Shown: positions 57,081 to 64,000 of the stretch, piece by piece
How the letters are laid out: every line of letters starts with the position of its first letter
Position numbering within the stretch: position 1 is the first letter of the stretch
Program-made: the position numbers and the translations under genes
The notes under the pieces: generated by a model
Seen by the model: only the letters and a program-made list of their open reading frames with translations
Databases searched by the model: none
Told to the model about the DNA's origin: nothing
NCBI RefSeq assembly: GCF_009711715.1
Contig: NZ_VENF01000003.1
Coordinates: 1 to 64,000, forward strand
DNA: 64,000 nt
Source: Methylophaga sp.
GTDB lineage: Bacteria; Pseudomonadota; Gammaproteobacteria; Nitrosococcales; Methylophagaceae
Reading direction: 5' to 3'

Positions 57081-58490
57081 TCACTGCTGACTCAATAATT
57101 GAGTTTTCGGTGCAGGCAATGCCTTTTGACGATAGCCTCTCTTTTTGAGTTCACCCAGTACGGGTATTGAGAGATCTTCTCTTGAACGAACACGAGGGTT
57201 GAGCAGCTCCAGCAATAAGGCCATGCCTGCTGCCAGAATGAACCCCAATACTGCCGCTAAAAAGAGATTGCGTTTCACATTGGGGGAACTGGGAAAGAGC
57301 GGTGGCGTGGCACGGGTCAACACAGAGACATCACTCTGATTGGTGTTGCCTTCCATCGATGTCTGACTGAATCGTTCCAGCGCCGTATCCAGTGTTTGTT
57401 GCGCACTCTCGACATCAAGCTGCAACACCGCCAGCTCATCCCGGTGTTGATTCAGTTTCAGAATCTTTTGCTTCTGTTTCTGCACTGCAGCTTCCAGTTC
57501 GCTGACTCTTTTATCAGAGAGTCCAGCCGAATTGGAAAGACCGCCTGTGACATTCTCAATCTCTCTTTGAAGCTCCGCTCTGAGGTTGCTCACTTCAGCC
57601 TGCGCCGCCTGATACTTGGGATGATTGGCAGCATAGCGCTGTCTCATTTTTGCCAGGTTCGCCTCGGCGCTATTCAGTTCCGCTTTCATACTCTGAATCA
57701 GAGGATTGGTCAGAATATCCGGGTTCTTTTCAATACTTTCAGCATTGTTTGCTTCATTGCTGCGCGAGTTGGAATCCAGCGCAGCTGCCTGGGCCACAAC
57801 CAATTCCTGTGAAAGTTGTTCAAGTTTCGAGTTCTCAACATCCCAACGTTCCTCCAGCGCCACAATGCCTTTTTCACTCTGATATGCAGTCAGCTTTTCC
57901 TCGGCTTTGATCACATCTTCCCTGTAACTGGCGAGGCGTTCATTGAACCACTCCGCGGCCTCGATAGAAGGATCAACCTTCAGCTTCAGGTTGGTATCGA
58001 TGTAGGCGTCTGCAAATGCATTGGCAACGGTAGCGACAAATTGCGGGTCCGAGCCTTTATAGCCGACTTCAATCACATTGCTCTGCTTAGAAGGCTCGAT
58101 GATCAGTTTCTTCTGAAGCACACCGGATAACCAGTCCTTAATATCGACATTTTTATTGACGTTTTCCGAATCACTGGTCACCTGCTTAAACGCATCAATA
58201 GCGAAACGCGTTTCATCCAGCTTCAACTTGTCGACCACTTTCCGTGCCACATTCTGGCTGGAGATAATATCAACCTGCGTCGCCATATAGCTGGGTGCCA
58301 ACTGAGCTGGCATTGTTGCCCCCGTCACAGGATCAGTGCCTTTGTAATTGATGATCAGTGATGAGGTCGCCTGATAGGTTTTCGGCAACACCATGGTGAC
58401 GGCGGCGGCCGCCAGCACAGTCAGGCCAAAAACCAGAATCACGAGCATCCGGCGTGCCAGCAGAATTGTTATCAGCTGATTTAAGCTCAT
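57081..58490 (-). CDS. epsF: Chain-length determinant protein EpsF (Wzz/GumC type)
   Basis: A 469-residue inner-membrane polysaccharide co-polymerase. Wzz domain: first helix about 15-36 (MLVILVFGLTVLAAAAVTMVLP), YQATSSLIINYKG, a long periplasmic coiled-coil (about 190-375) and the GNVD-like Wzz C-terminal LTRATPPLFPSSPNVKRNLFLAAVLGFILAAGMALLLELLNPRVRS second helix. It sets polymer length with the Wzy-like protein and links to EpsE in the outer membrane. It starts 11 bases after the epsE stop. Confidence 0.94.
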   Translation of the reverse strand: MSLNQLITILLARRMLVILVFGLTVLAAAAVTMVLPKTYQATSSLIINYKGTDPVTGATMPAQLAPSYMATQVDIISSQNVARKVVDKLKLDETRFAIDAFKQVTSDSENVNKNVDIKDWLSGVLQKKLIIEPSKQSNVIEVGYKGSDPQFVATVANAFADAYIDTNLKLKVDPSIEAAEWFNERLASYREDVIKAEEKLTAYQSEKGIVALEERWDVENSKLEQLSQELVVAQAAALDSNSRSNEANNAESIEKNPDILTNPLIQSMKAELNSAEANLAKMRQRYAANHPKYQAAQAEVSNLRAELQREIENVTGGLSNSAGLSDKRVSELEAAVQKQKQKILKLNQHRDELAVLQLDVESAQQTLDTALERFSQTSMEGNTNQSDVSVLTRATPPLFPSSPNVKRNLFLAAVLGFILAAGMALLLELLNPRVRSREDLSIPVLGELKKRGYRQKALPAPKTQLLSQQ

Positions 58491-58500
58491 TGAATGATCC

Positions 58501-59523
58501 TTAGAAAAATGCTTCTTTAACGTAAATCACATCATCTTTTTTGATAGTGGTCGTGCCATCCACTTCATGCGTGACGAACTTGCCATCTGCATTTTTTCTT
58601 TTCAGCGTGAGCCCATTCTCGGTACCACGGGAAGACAAGCCGCCACCAATAGCCAAAGCCTGATAGACCGTCATACCTTTTTCGTACCGGTAGGCCCCGC
58701 TGTTATTAACTTCGCCGTAAATATAAAACTTCGGCTCACGAGGCACATAGATAACATCACCTTCGCGAACTGCCAGGTTTTTATCCGCATCCTGACCAGT
58801 GAACATCTCATTCAGATTGATCACATATTTTTTCCCCTCGCTGTCCGGCTGGCTCGATGTCAGAGTCACTTCATCACTGCCGGTACTTGAAATACCACCG
58901 GCCAGGGCAATGAAGTCAGAGACCGTGGTCGCTTCATCAGTGATGGGATACTTGCCCGGACTATTGACTGCACCGAGCACTGACACCTGCAAGCCGTGGA
59001 CATAAATGATATCTCCGGGCGAGACCATCACATCGGGGCGCTTCCCATTCAGAATCTCTGTCAGGTTCAGTTTCTTTTTATTAGCCCTGTCACCGCGCTT
59101 TGAGATGATAGACACTGAATCCGAGCCCAGCTGGGTAATCCCCCCCGCCAACGCCAAGGCATCTGTCAATGAAACTTCTCTGTGAAGCGGGATTCTTTTG
59201 GGTTTTGTCACATTACCCAGAATCGAGACTTGCTGGCTGAGAAATTCGGTAACCAGAATATTGACCTGAGGGTTGCGCAAAAAGCCTTTGTTCTCCAGCT
59301 CTCTGGCAATCATTTTTTCTGCTTCCGGCACTGATTTACCGGCCACACTGATTTCGCCGACCAGAGGGAAATTGATGGTGTCATCACTTGTCACCCTGGT
59401 CTCGGTGGTCAGATCCGGGTTGTCATAAACGGTGATACGAAGCATGTCGCCAGCCCCCAGCGGATTGGCGGCTAAAAGCTGAGTCGACATGCACAATAAA
59501 AATGTGAATATTAATGTTTTCAT
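58501..59523 (-). CDS. epsE: Polysaccharide export protein EpsE (Wza/GumB type)
   Basis: A 340-residue outer-membrane export protein. A signal peptide (MKTLIFTFLLCMSTQLLAAN, cut after LLAA) is followed by a polysaccharide-biosynthesis/export domain (GAGDMLRITVYDNPDLTTE, NFPLVGEISVAGKSVPEAE) and two or three SLBB domains (VSILGNVTKPKRI, VSVLGAVNSPGKYPI, FYIYGEVNNSGAYRY). No lipobox Cys is at the cleavage site, unlike E. coli Wza, so it is a soluble-signal-type variant. It forms the exit channel for the polymer. Confidence 0.94.
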   Translation of the reverse strand: MKTLIFTFLLCMSTQLLAANPLGAGDMLRITVYDNPDLTTETRVTSDDTINFPLVGEISVAGKSVPEAEKMIARELENKGFLRNPQVNILVTEFLSQQVSILGNVTKPKRIPLHREVSLTDALALAGGITQLGSDSVSIISKRGDRANKKKLNLTEILNGKRPDVMVSPGDIIYVHGLQVSVLGAVNSPGKYPITDEATTVSDFIALAGGISSTGSDEVTLTSSQPDSEGKKYVINLNEMFTGQDADKNLAVREGDVIYVPREPKFYIYGEVNNSGAYRYEKGMTVYQALAIGGGLSSRGTENGLTLKRKNADGKFVTHEVDGTTTIKKDDVIYVKEAFF

Positions 59524-59557
59524 AATGAACTCGTCTTTGTTTGGTTGGAAAGTGAGA

Positions 59558-60778
59558 TTACATTCTGATTGTCGCGGTCAAACTGAAAATGTCCGCGTCA
59601 AAATCTCCCAGAGGCACCGATGAATCACGTTCCATCCTGTTATAACCGGCCGTGAAATCAATATTTCGGTGAGGCTCGTAGTTGAGGGTGAAAGACAAAC
59701 TGTCATTATCATCTTCACGTTGGGCAACCGGGCCGATAACAAAGCCAGGATTGTCCAGATCTTCCCGGGACTCTCTTCTGTACTTCGCTTGAAAGGTCAG
59801 CTTTGATGTTGGCAGCCAGGACAACGCCAGACTCTGTCCAAAATGCTCACTGACACTGGCCTGCAAATCATCCCTGGGGTAAGTCTCATCAAAGACGGAT
59901 AGCTTGAACTCTGTTTTAACCGATGGCTTATAAGTGACACTGACTCGCTTGTCGACAGCATCATAATCACGTTCCTGCAAATTGTCGTAATCCCTCTGCA
60001 CATAGGCAGTTTGCATTTGAAAACTGGTTTTTACGCTATACTGCCACTTGAGGTTCAAAGCGGCCTTTTGCTCGCTGTAACCATCATCCAATGTACTGAC
60101 TTCGGTAACAGAACGATTAGGGTATTTGCCGTCTTCCTGGGTGATCTTGACCCCGACACGGCTGCCTTTCGGAGTCAGATAATCCAGCCCCAGCCCCACT
60201 GTCCGGTTCTGGAAATCACCAATCCTCTGAATGGCCGCATCGTATTCCAGCTCGTTTTCGGTATAAGACAGACCGGTCTGCCACCTGGGGTGGAACAGGT
60301 AGTTCAAATTGAAGAATCGGCTTTGCTGATCCCTTAAATTGCCTGACAAACCGCGTATATCATTAAAGCTGGCCAGGGCCCGGTTGAATACCTGGCCAAT
60401 ATTGCCACTCAGTTGATTCCCCAACTGATAATTCCACTGGGTTTTCAGGTAACGCCCCTGGTAATCCAGCGAATTAAAGCGGTTATAGTCATTATCACTG
60501 ACCGCGGCCCTGGCAATGAACTGCTGTTTTGAATAGTTCCAGTCGACATTCAAACCCAGCAGATTTTTTTTCAATGTGTCCGAACGGCCGCGTACGCCGC
60601 CAATTCTGGCAGGATTATCATCATCGATTCTGAGGAGGTTCGAGTCGTAGACAATGCTGCTGCTGTAATAGGGAGTAAACGTATCCCCCTCCGCGGCTTG
60701 AGCCTGCCCCATCAGCATGGCTGATGAACCCAGCATAGCGAGCATTGTTTTAACTGAGAAATTATTGAAGCGATGCAT
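59558..60778 (-). CDS. epsL: EpsL, exopolysaccharide-operon outer-membrane protein
   Basis: A 406-residue outer-membrane beta-barrel of the EpsL family. A signal peptide (about residues 1-28, cut after AQA) is followed by DTFTPYYSSSIVYDSNLLRIDDD, the family start, and alternating beta strands to a C-terminal TATIRM-type end (IFSLTATIRM). Role: exopolysaccharide secretion, exact step unknown. I used the ATG at 60778; the GTG at 60784 in frame would overlap epsD by four bases (GTGA). Confidence 0.9.
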   Translation of the reverse strand: MHRFNNFSVKTMLAMLGSSAMLMGQAQAAEGDTFTPYYSSSIVYDSNLLRIDDDNPARIGGVRGRSDTLKKNLLGLNVDWNYSKQQFIARAAVSDNDYNRFNSLDYQGRYLKTQWNYQLGNQLSGNIGQVFNRALASFNDIRGLSGNLRDQQSRFFNLNYLFHPRWQTGLSYTENELEYDAAIQRIGDFQNRTVGLGLDYLTPKGSRVGVKITQEDGKYPNRSVTEVSTLDDGYSEQKAALNLKWQYSVKTSFQMQTAYVQRDYDNLQERDYDAVDKRVSVTYKPSVKTEFKLSVFDETYPRDDLQASVSEHFGQSLALSWLPTSKLTFQAKYRRESREDLDNPGFVIGPVAQREDDNDSLSFTLNYEPHRNIDFTAGYNRMERDSSVPLGDFDADIFSLTATIRM

Positions 60779-60780
60779 AA

Positions 60781-61707
60781 TCACTCAAGACCCTGCAAGC
60801 CTTTCTCAATATATGACTCTTGAATCATATCTGTTGCAACCGGTTCAGGGCTCTCTGCCGTGTCGCTGCCGTTGTTGGGTTCAAAACTCTTGCTGTATTC
60901 AATCATTGCAGCACTTTTAAGCGAACTCACCGTTTGTTGTATCTGCGCGGTTTGTTGTTGCTGTTGCAAGTGCTGTTTAATCGCCGGTGTCGCCATTTCC
61001 AGCCCCACAGGCTGGGGTTGCTTGTCTTTGACCTCAATAACCACAAAGCCATCATCAAGCTTCAGAAAGCCGACCTGTCCGACATCCAGCGTTGACAGTG
61101 GCTTAAGCAGATTCTGGGAAATGTTTTCTGAGGTTTTGGCCTGAGTCAGCAGACTGTAGGGTATCGATTTTTTCTGTAACCAGTCAGTGAAATCAGTCAG
61201 CGACTGCGTTTGCCTGACTTTCTTATCCACGGCTTCAACATTGTCGCTATCAGACTGCACCGTCACCTGCTCATAGACAAACAGTTTTCTGTTAGCAAAC
61301 AAATCCGTATTAGCTGCATAATATTTTTCAATATCTTCTTGCGTGATTGATGGGCTGATAGTGGCTATCTGCTGCATGTAGGCAGACGCCAGCACCCGGC
61401 GCTTAGCTGCCTCCATCGCCTGCATAACATAAGGCTCACGATCAAGATCAGCTTTTTCAGCTTCCTGCTCCATCAATGTCTGAATAATCATGTTATTCAG
61501 CACGGCAGTTTGCAGGGCTTTCTTATCCGCTGAGAGCGCTTTTTCACCCATCGAACCAATCGCAAGATTGAGCTGATGAACAGTGATTTCCTGATCGTTT
61601 ACTTTCGCAGCAACCTGGGTATTCTCTTTAGGGCTGGATTCAGAACAACCGACTAGAACTGTCATGAGCAGAACCGGTAACAATCTGTCAGTATTCGCTA
61701 GTCTCAT
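60781..61707 (-). CDS. epsD: EpsD-family peptidyl-prolyl isomerase lipoprotein
   Basis: A 308-residue lipoprotein; LVGCSES gives the lipidated Cys near residue 20-21. SurA-like N-terminal domain (AAKVNDQEITVHQLNLAI, ALQTAVLNNMIIQTLMEQEAEKAD), then a degenerate parvulin-like part and a Gln-rich segment (KQHLQQQQQTAQIQQTVSS). Family members act as folding helpers for the exopolysaccharide outer-membrane proteins, which fits its place beside epsL. The ATG at 61707 is chosen; an ATG six codons upstream lacks a ribosome site. A 148-base gap upstream holds no clear gene. Confidence 0.88.
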   Translation of the reverse strand: MRLANTDRLLPVLLMTVLVGCSESSPKENTQVAAKVNDQEITVHQLNLAIGSMGEKALSADKKALQTAVLNNMIIQTLMEQEAEKADLDREPYVMQAMEAAKRRVLASAYMQQIATISPSITQEDIEKYYAANTDLFANRKLFVYEQVTVQSDSDNVEAVDKKVRQTQSLTDFTDWLQKKSIPYSLLTQAKTSENISQNLLKPLSTLDVGQVGFLKLDDGFVVIEVKDKQPQPVGLEMATPAIKQHLQQQQQTAQIQQTVSSLKSAAMIEYSKSFEPNNGSDTAESPEPVATDMIQESYIEKGLQGLE

Positions 61708-61855
61708 CTGCTGATATCCTCTCATTTCACATTCTTAAATGTTTGCTTTGATCAATGGTGACAGCCCCATAACAAAGTGGATTGCTTGTGGGTCACACTT
61801 CTTTAAAAATTATCCTGTCACGTGCTCAGTTAACCGCCATGTTTAAAAACTGCTG

Positions 61856-62221
61856 TCATTGCCTGATTGCTTGATAGCGATACAGACACAGGCCGGTCAG
61901 ACCGATTGCAGTAAGATCGCTGACAAAATCAATCGGATCGGCCTCTCTGCCAGGCAGGAAAAGTTGATAAATTTCATCTGACATGGCGATCAATACAGAA
62001 ACCGAAACGGCTGCAAAATAGTTGTTACGGCCAGAAAATGAAAACCATAGCAGCAGAGTGATCAAGCTATAGGCCGTGAAGTGGGCCAATTTATCGTAGG
62101 GCATCTTCAGCAGGTTCGACATTTCCGGCCTTGCACCACCGACCAGCAATCCCACCACGATGAAGCAAATAGCAAGGGCTGGTTTCATATAAAGCAGTCT
62201 GGAATCAGTAGGCATTTTCAT
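61856..62221 (-). CDS. VanZ-like family membrane protein
   Basis: A 121-residue protein with four membrane helices. MPYDKLAHFTAYSLITLLL (about 40-58) and DEIYQLFLPGREADPIDFVSDLTAIGLTG are VanZ-like signatures (HF..Y and E.YQ.F.PGR...D...D). The family is wide and often found with polysaccharide genes; its role is unknown here. It overlaps epsB by 17 bases at the ATG used (62221); an ATG two codons later (62215) is better spaced from AGG. Confidence 0.88.
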   Translation of the reverse strand: MKMPTDSRLLYMKPALAICFIVVGLLVGGARPEMSNLLKMPYDKLAHFTAYSLITLLLWFSFSGRNNYFAAVSVSVLIAMSDEIYQLFLPGREADPIDFVSDLTAIGLTGLCLYRYQAIRQ

Positions 62222-63587
62222 CGCCTTTGAAAACCACGATCACCGTTCTTAAAATAATCCATAAGTCCAGATACAGCGACCAGTGACGTAAGTAATCCAG
62301 GTCATAACGGATTCGGCTTTCCATCTTATCGAGTGTCTGTGTTTCTCCCCTGAAGCCATTGACCTGAGCCCAGCCCGTGACACCGGGTTTGACCATATGC
62401 CGCACCATATAGCCCTTGATCAGTTTTCGGTATTCTTCGTTGTGTGAAACAGCATGTGGTCTGGGACCGACAATACTCATTCTGCCCTGCAGTACATTGA
62501 TAAACTGTGGCAATTCATCCAGCGAAGTTTTTCGAATGAAGTGACCGAATTTGGTAATGCGATCATCATCCTTCGTCGCCTGTTTGACGAAACTCTCTTC
62601 CTTGTGGACCCGCATCGATCTGAATTTATAGACCAGTATTTTGTTGCCATCCAGACCGTAGCGGAATTGTTTGAACAGAACCGGTCCCGGTGAACTCAGT
62701 TTCACACCAATAGCCAGCGCGATCAGGACAGGTGAGATCAGGATCAGAATGATTGACGACAGCACAATATCGCTGATACGTTTAATTATGCCGTTGAGCC
62801 CGATGAACGGAGACTCACAAACACCGACGACAGGGATGCCGTTCATTGAGTCAATTCGAGCCTGAATCATGTCGTACAGGAACAGGTCAGGCAGAAAGTA
62901 GATAGAGACCGTAGTATCTCTGAGATCATCCAATAACTTCAGTATCCTTGGCTGTGCCGCCATCGGAAGTGCGATATAGACATTGTCGATACTGTTTTGC
63001 TTGCAGTAGGCGGCGACATCTGACATCTCTCCGAGCAATGGCACTTCAGCTTCTCTCAACACCGGCAGGGAGGCGTGATTATCGAAAAAGCCCACGACTT
63101 CCACCATGCTCAGATCATCAGCATTAACCCGGGACACAAAATTGCCGGCCAATTCATTGACCCCAATGACAACGGCTTTCTTATTGCCGGCCTTGATGAC
63201 CTGGATACTGCCCACGATCATTTTGATAATCACGCTGAAAATGAGCACCATCAGTGGCGTCAGCAGAATCCAGGTCAGGACGACCTCATCCGGGAAATAC
63301 TGTAATGTCTGGGTGCCATACCCCAGCAAAAACAGCAGAATGACAATAATGAACCATGAAGAGGCCAGTCTTCTGGCAAACATCGGCACTGTTGAAGTGA
63401 TCCATTCACCAGGATAGGTAATGATCAGAATCAACAGGGACAATATGGTGTATTTCAGATTCAGGCTATCACCATAAAATGTTGCCACTGAAACAAGCGT
63501 CAGGACAGCCACTACCGGCTCAATAACGTGTTTCAGCAAGGCAGTGATTGATAAATTACCTTGGGTAATTATGGGTAAGCTTGCCAT
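62205..63587 (-). CDS. epsB: Undecaprenyl-phosphate glucose phosphotransferase (EpsB/WbaP/GumD type)
   Basis: A 460-residue polyprenyl glycosylphosphotransferase that loads the first sugar-1-phosphate onto undecaprenyl phosphate. Four membrane helices (about 15-125), a nucleotide-binding-like CoA-binding domain (AVVIGVNELAGNFV) and the bacterial sugar transferase domain from about 265 (IKRISDIVLSSIILILISPVLIALAIGVKLSSPGPVLFKQ, DDDRITKFGHFIRKTSLDELPQFINVLQGRMSIVGPRPH, KPGVTGWAQVNGFRGET). The first sugar is likely glucose. It begins only 23 bases after the response regulator stop. Confidence 0.95.
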   Translation of the reverse strand: MASLPIITQGNLSITALLKHVIEPVVAVLTLVSVATFYGDSLNLKYTILSLLILIITYPGEWITSTVPMFARRLASSWFIIVILLFLLGYGTQTLQYFPDEVVLTWILLTPLMVLIFSVIIKMIVGSIQVIKAGNKKAVVIGVNELAGNFVSRVNADDLSMVEVVGFFDNHASLPVLREAEVPLLGEMSDVAAYCKQNSIDNVYIALPMAAQPRILKLLDDLRDTTVSIYFLPDLFLYDMIQARIDSMNGIPVVGVCESPFIGLNGIIKRISDIVLSSIILILISPVLIALAIGVKLSSPGPVLFKQFRYGLDGNKILVYKFRSMRVHKEESFVKQATKDDDRITKFGHFIRKTSLDELPQFINVLQGRMSIVGPRPHAVSHNEEYRKLIKGYMVRHMVKPGVTGWAQVNGFRGETQTLDKMESRIRYDLDYLRHWSLYLDLWIILRTVIVVFKGDENAY

Positions 63588-63610
63588 TCATGCTTTCCTT
63601 ACAGTCGTGC

Positions 63611-64000
63611 CTATACTGCTGCAATCTCAGATTGCATTTTTATTGCGTATCTCATCAGTGCATTACCATCTGATAAGCCGAGTTTTTTCCTGATGTTGGC
63701 TCTATGGGCTTCGATGGTTTTCACACTTCGACTGTTAAGATAGGCTATCTCACTGGTGGACTTACCCTGTGCCAATAGCTGGAATACTTCGTATTCGCAG
63801 GCTGTCAGGTTATCTATCACGGAATCTCTATCCGCCGATTCATTGCTGTTGATTCTGGAGCGGATGGCATCGCTAACGACGATCTCTCCCCCGACGACAG
63901 CGCGTATGCCATTGATGACTTTATCTGAAGCCTCCTGCTTCATGATATAACCGCTCGCACCCGTTTTAATGGCACGCTCGGCATAGAGCAGTTCGTCATG
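63611..64000 (-). CDS. LuxR/NarL-family response regulator, 5' end cut by the window
   Basis: The frame is open from the right edge at 64000 and ends TAG at 63611; its N-terminal receiver part lies outside. The visible 129 residues start with the end of a receiver domain (YAERAIKTGASGYIMKQEA, with the conserved switch Lys) followed by a LuxR-type helix-turn-helix (LTACEYEVFQLLAQGKSTSEIAYLNSRSVKTIEAHRANIRKKLGL). An ATG at 63943 would give only the DNA-binding part, but the open frame with receiver motifs shows it is internal. It lies 23 bases upstream of epsB and is the likely regulator of the locus. Confidence 0.92.
   Translation of the reverse strand, partial: HDELLYAERAIKTGASGYIMKQEASDKVINGIRAVVGGEIVVSDAIRSRINSNESADRDSVIDNLTACEYEVFQLLAQGKSTSEIAYLNSRSVKTIEAHRANIRKKLGLSDGNALMRYAIKMQSEIAAV

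Overview
The window reads as a gammaproteobacterial chromosome segment of moderate GC. Nearly every gene is on the minus strand. Housekeeping genes have gamma/betaproteobacterial form: an ileS-lspA-hisC-tyrA-aroA-cmk-rpsA-ihfB chain and a rimP-nusA-infB-rbfA-truB-rpsO-pnp chain. Together with a cbb3 oxidase, a DUF3579 protein and an exosortase-type (EpsB/D/E/F/G/L, XrtB, EpsI, PEP-CTERM) exopolysaccharide locus, this suggests a methylotroph-like organism such as Methylophaga. That genus assignment is inference from gene content. I saw no rRNA, tRNA, CRISPR array, insertion sequence or prophage.

Layout (transcription mostly from high to low coordinate). 1-3.8 kb: cbb3 cytochrome oxidase operon ccoNOQP behind a perfect FNR/ANR box, followed by a 39-residue membrane peptide, a terminator and the start of a probable ccoG. 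4.0-14 kb: DUF498 protein, ihfB, rpsA, cmk, aroA, tyrA, hisC, lspA and ileS, many overlapping by a few bases. 14-16.5 kb: DUF3579 protein, a two-CBS protein and release factor 3. 16.5-21.7 kb: a YdeP-type molybdopterin oxidoreductase divergent from a marR-bcr efflux pair, then a DUF815 ATPase. 21.9-26.3 kb: an accessory cluster of two secreted repeat proteins flanking a TpsB/ShlB-type outer-membrane transporter. 26.4-35.5 kb: the translation/RNA-turnover chain with recognisable promoters, hairpins and a possible attenuator. 35.7 kb: a small secreted orphan on the plus strand.

36-64 kb is one large exopolysaccharide locus. Read in transcription order it holds a LuxR-type response regulator (cut by the window edge), EpsB (first sugar-phosphate transferase), a VanZ-like protein, EpsD, EpsL, EpsE, EpsF, EpsG, a PEP-CTERM protein, exosortase B, EpsI, a nitroreductase-like protein, a Wzx flippase, a pyruvyl transferase, two glycosyltransferases, a Wzy-like polymerase, an acyltransferase, a GH5 glycosidase, a GT4, a GT26, an acyltransferase-SGNH fusion, and the precursor enzymes Ugd, ManC and ManB. 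The precursors (UDP-glucuronate, GDP-mannose), the GT4 plus GT26 pair, the pyruvyl transferase and the acyltransferases together predict an acidic, acylated and pyruvylated heteropolysaccharide of the xanthan/acetan kind, exported by a Wzx/Wzy route and co-regulated with a PEP-CTERM sorting system.

The most unusual parts are: the TpsB transporter placed between two low-complexity repeat proteins that lack a visible TPS signal; an EpsG-type kinase without the Walker A lysine; a nitroreductase-fold protein and a GH5 enzyme embedded in the polysaccharide operon; and the 39-residue peptide after ccoP.
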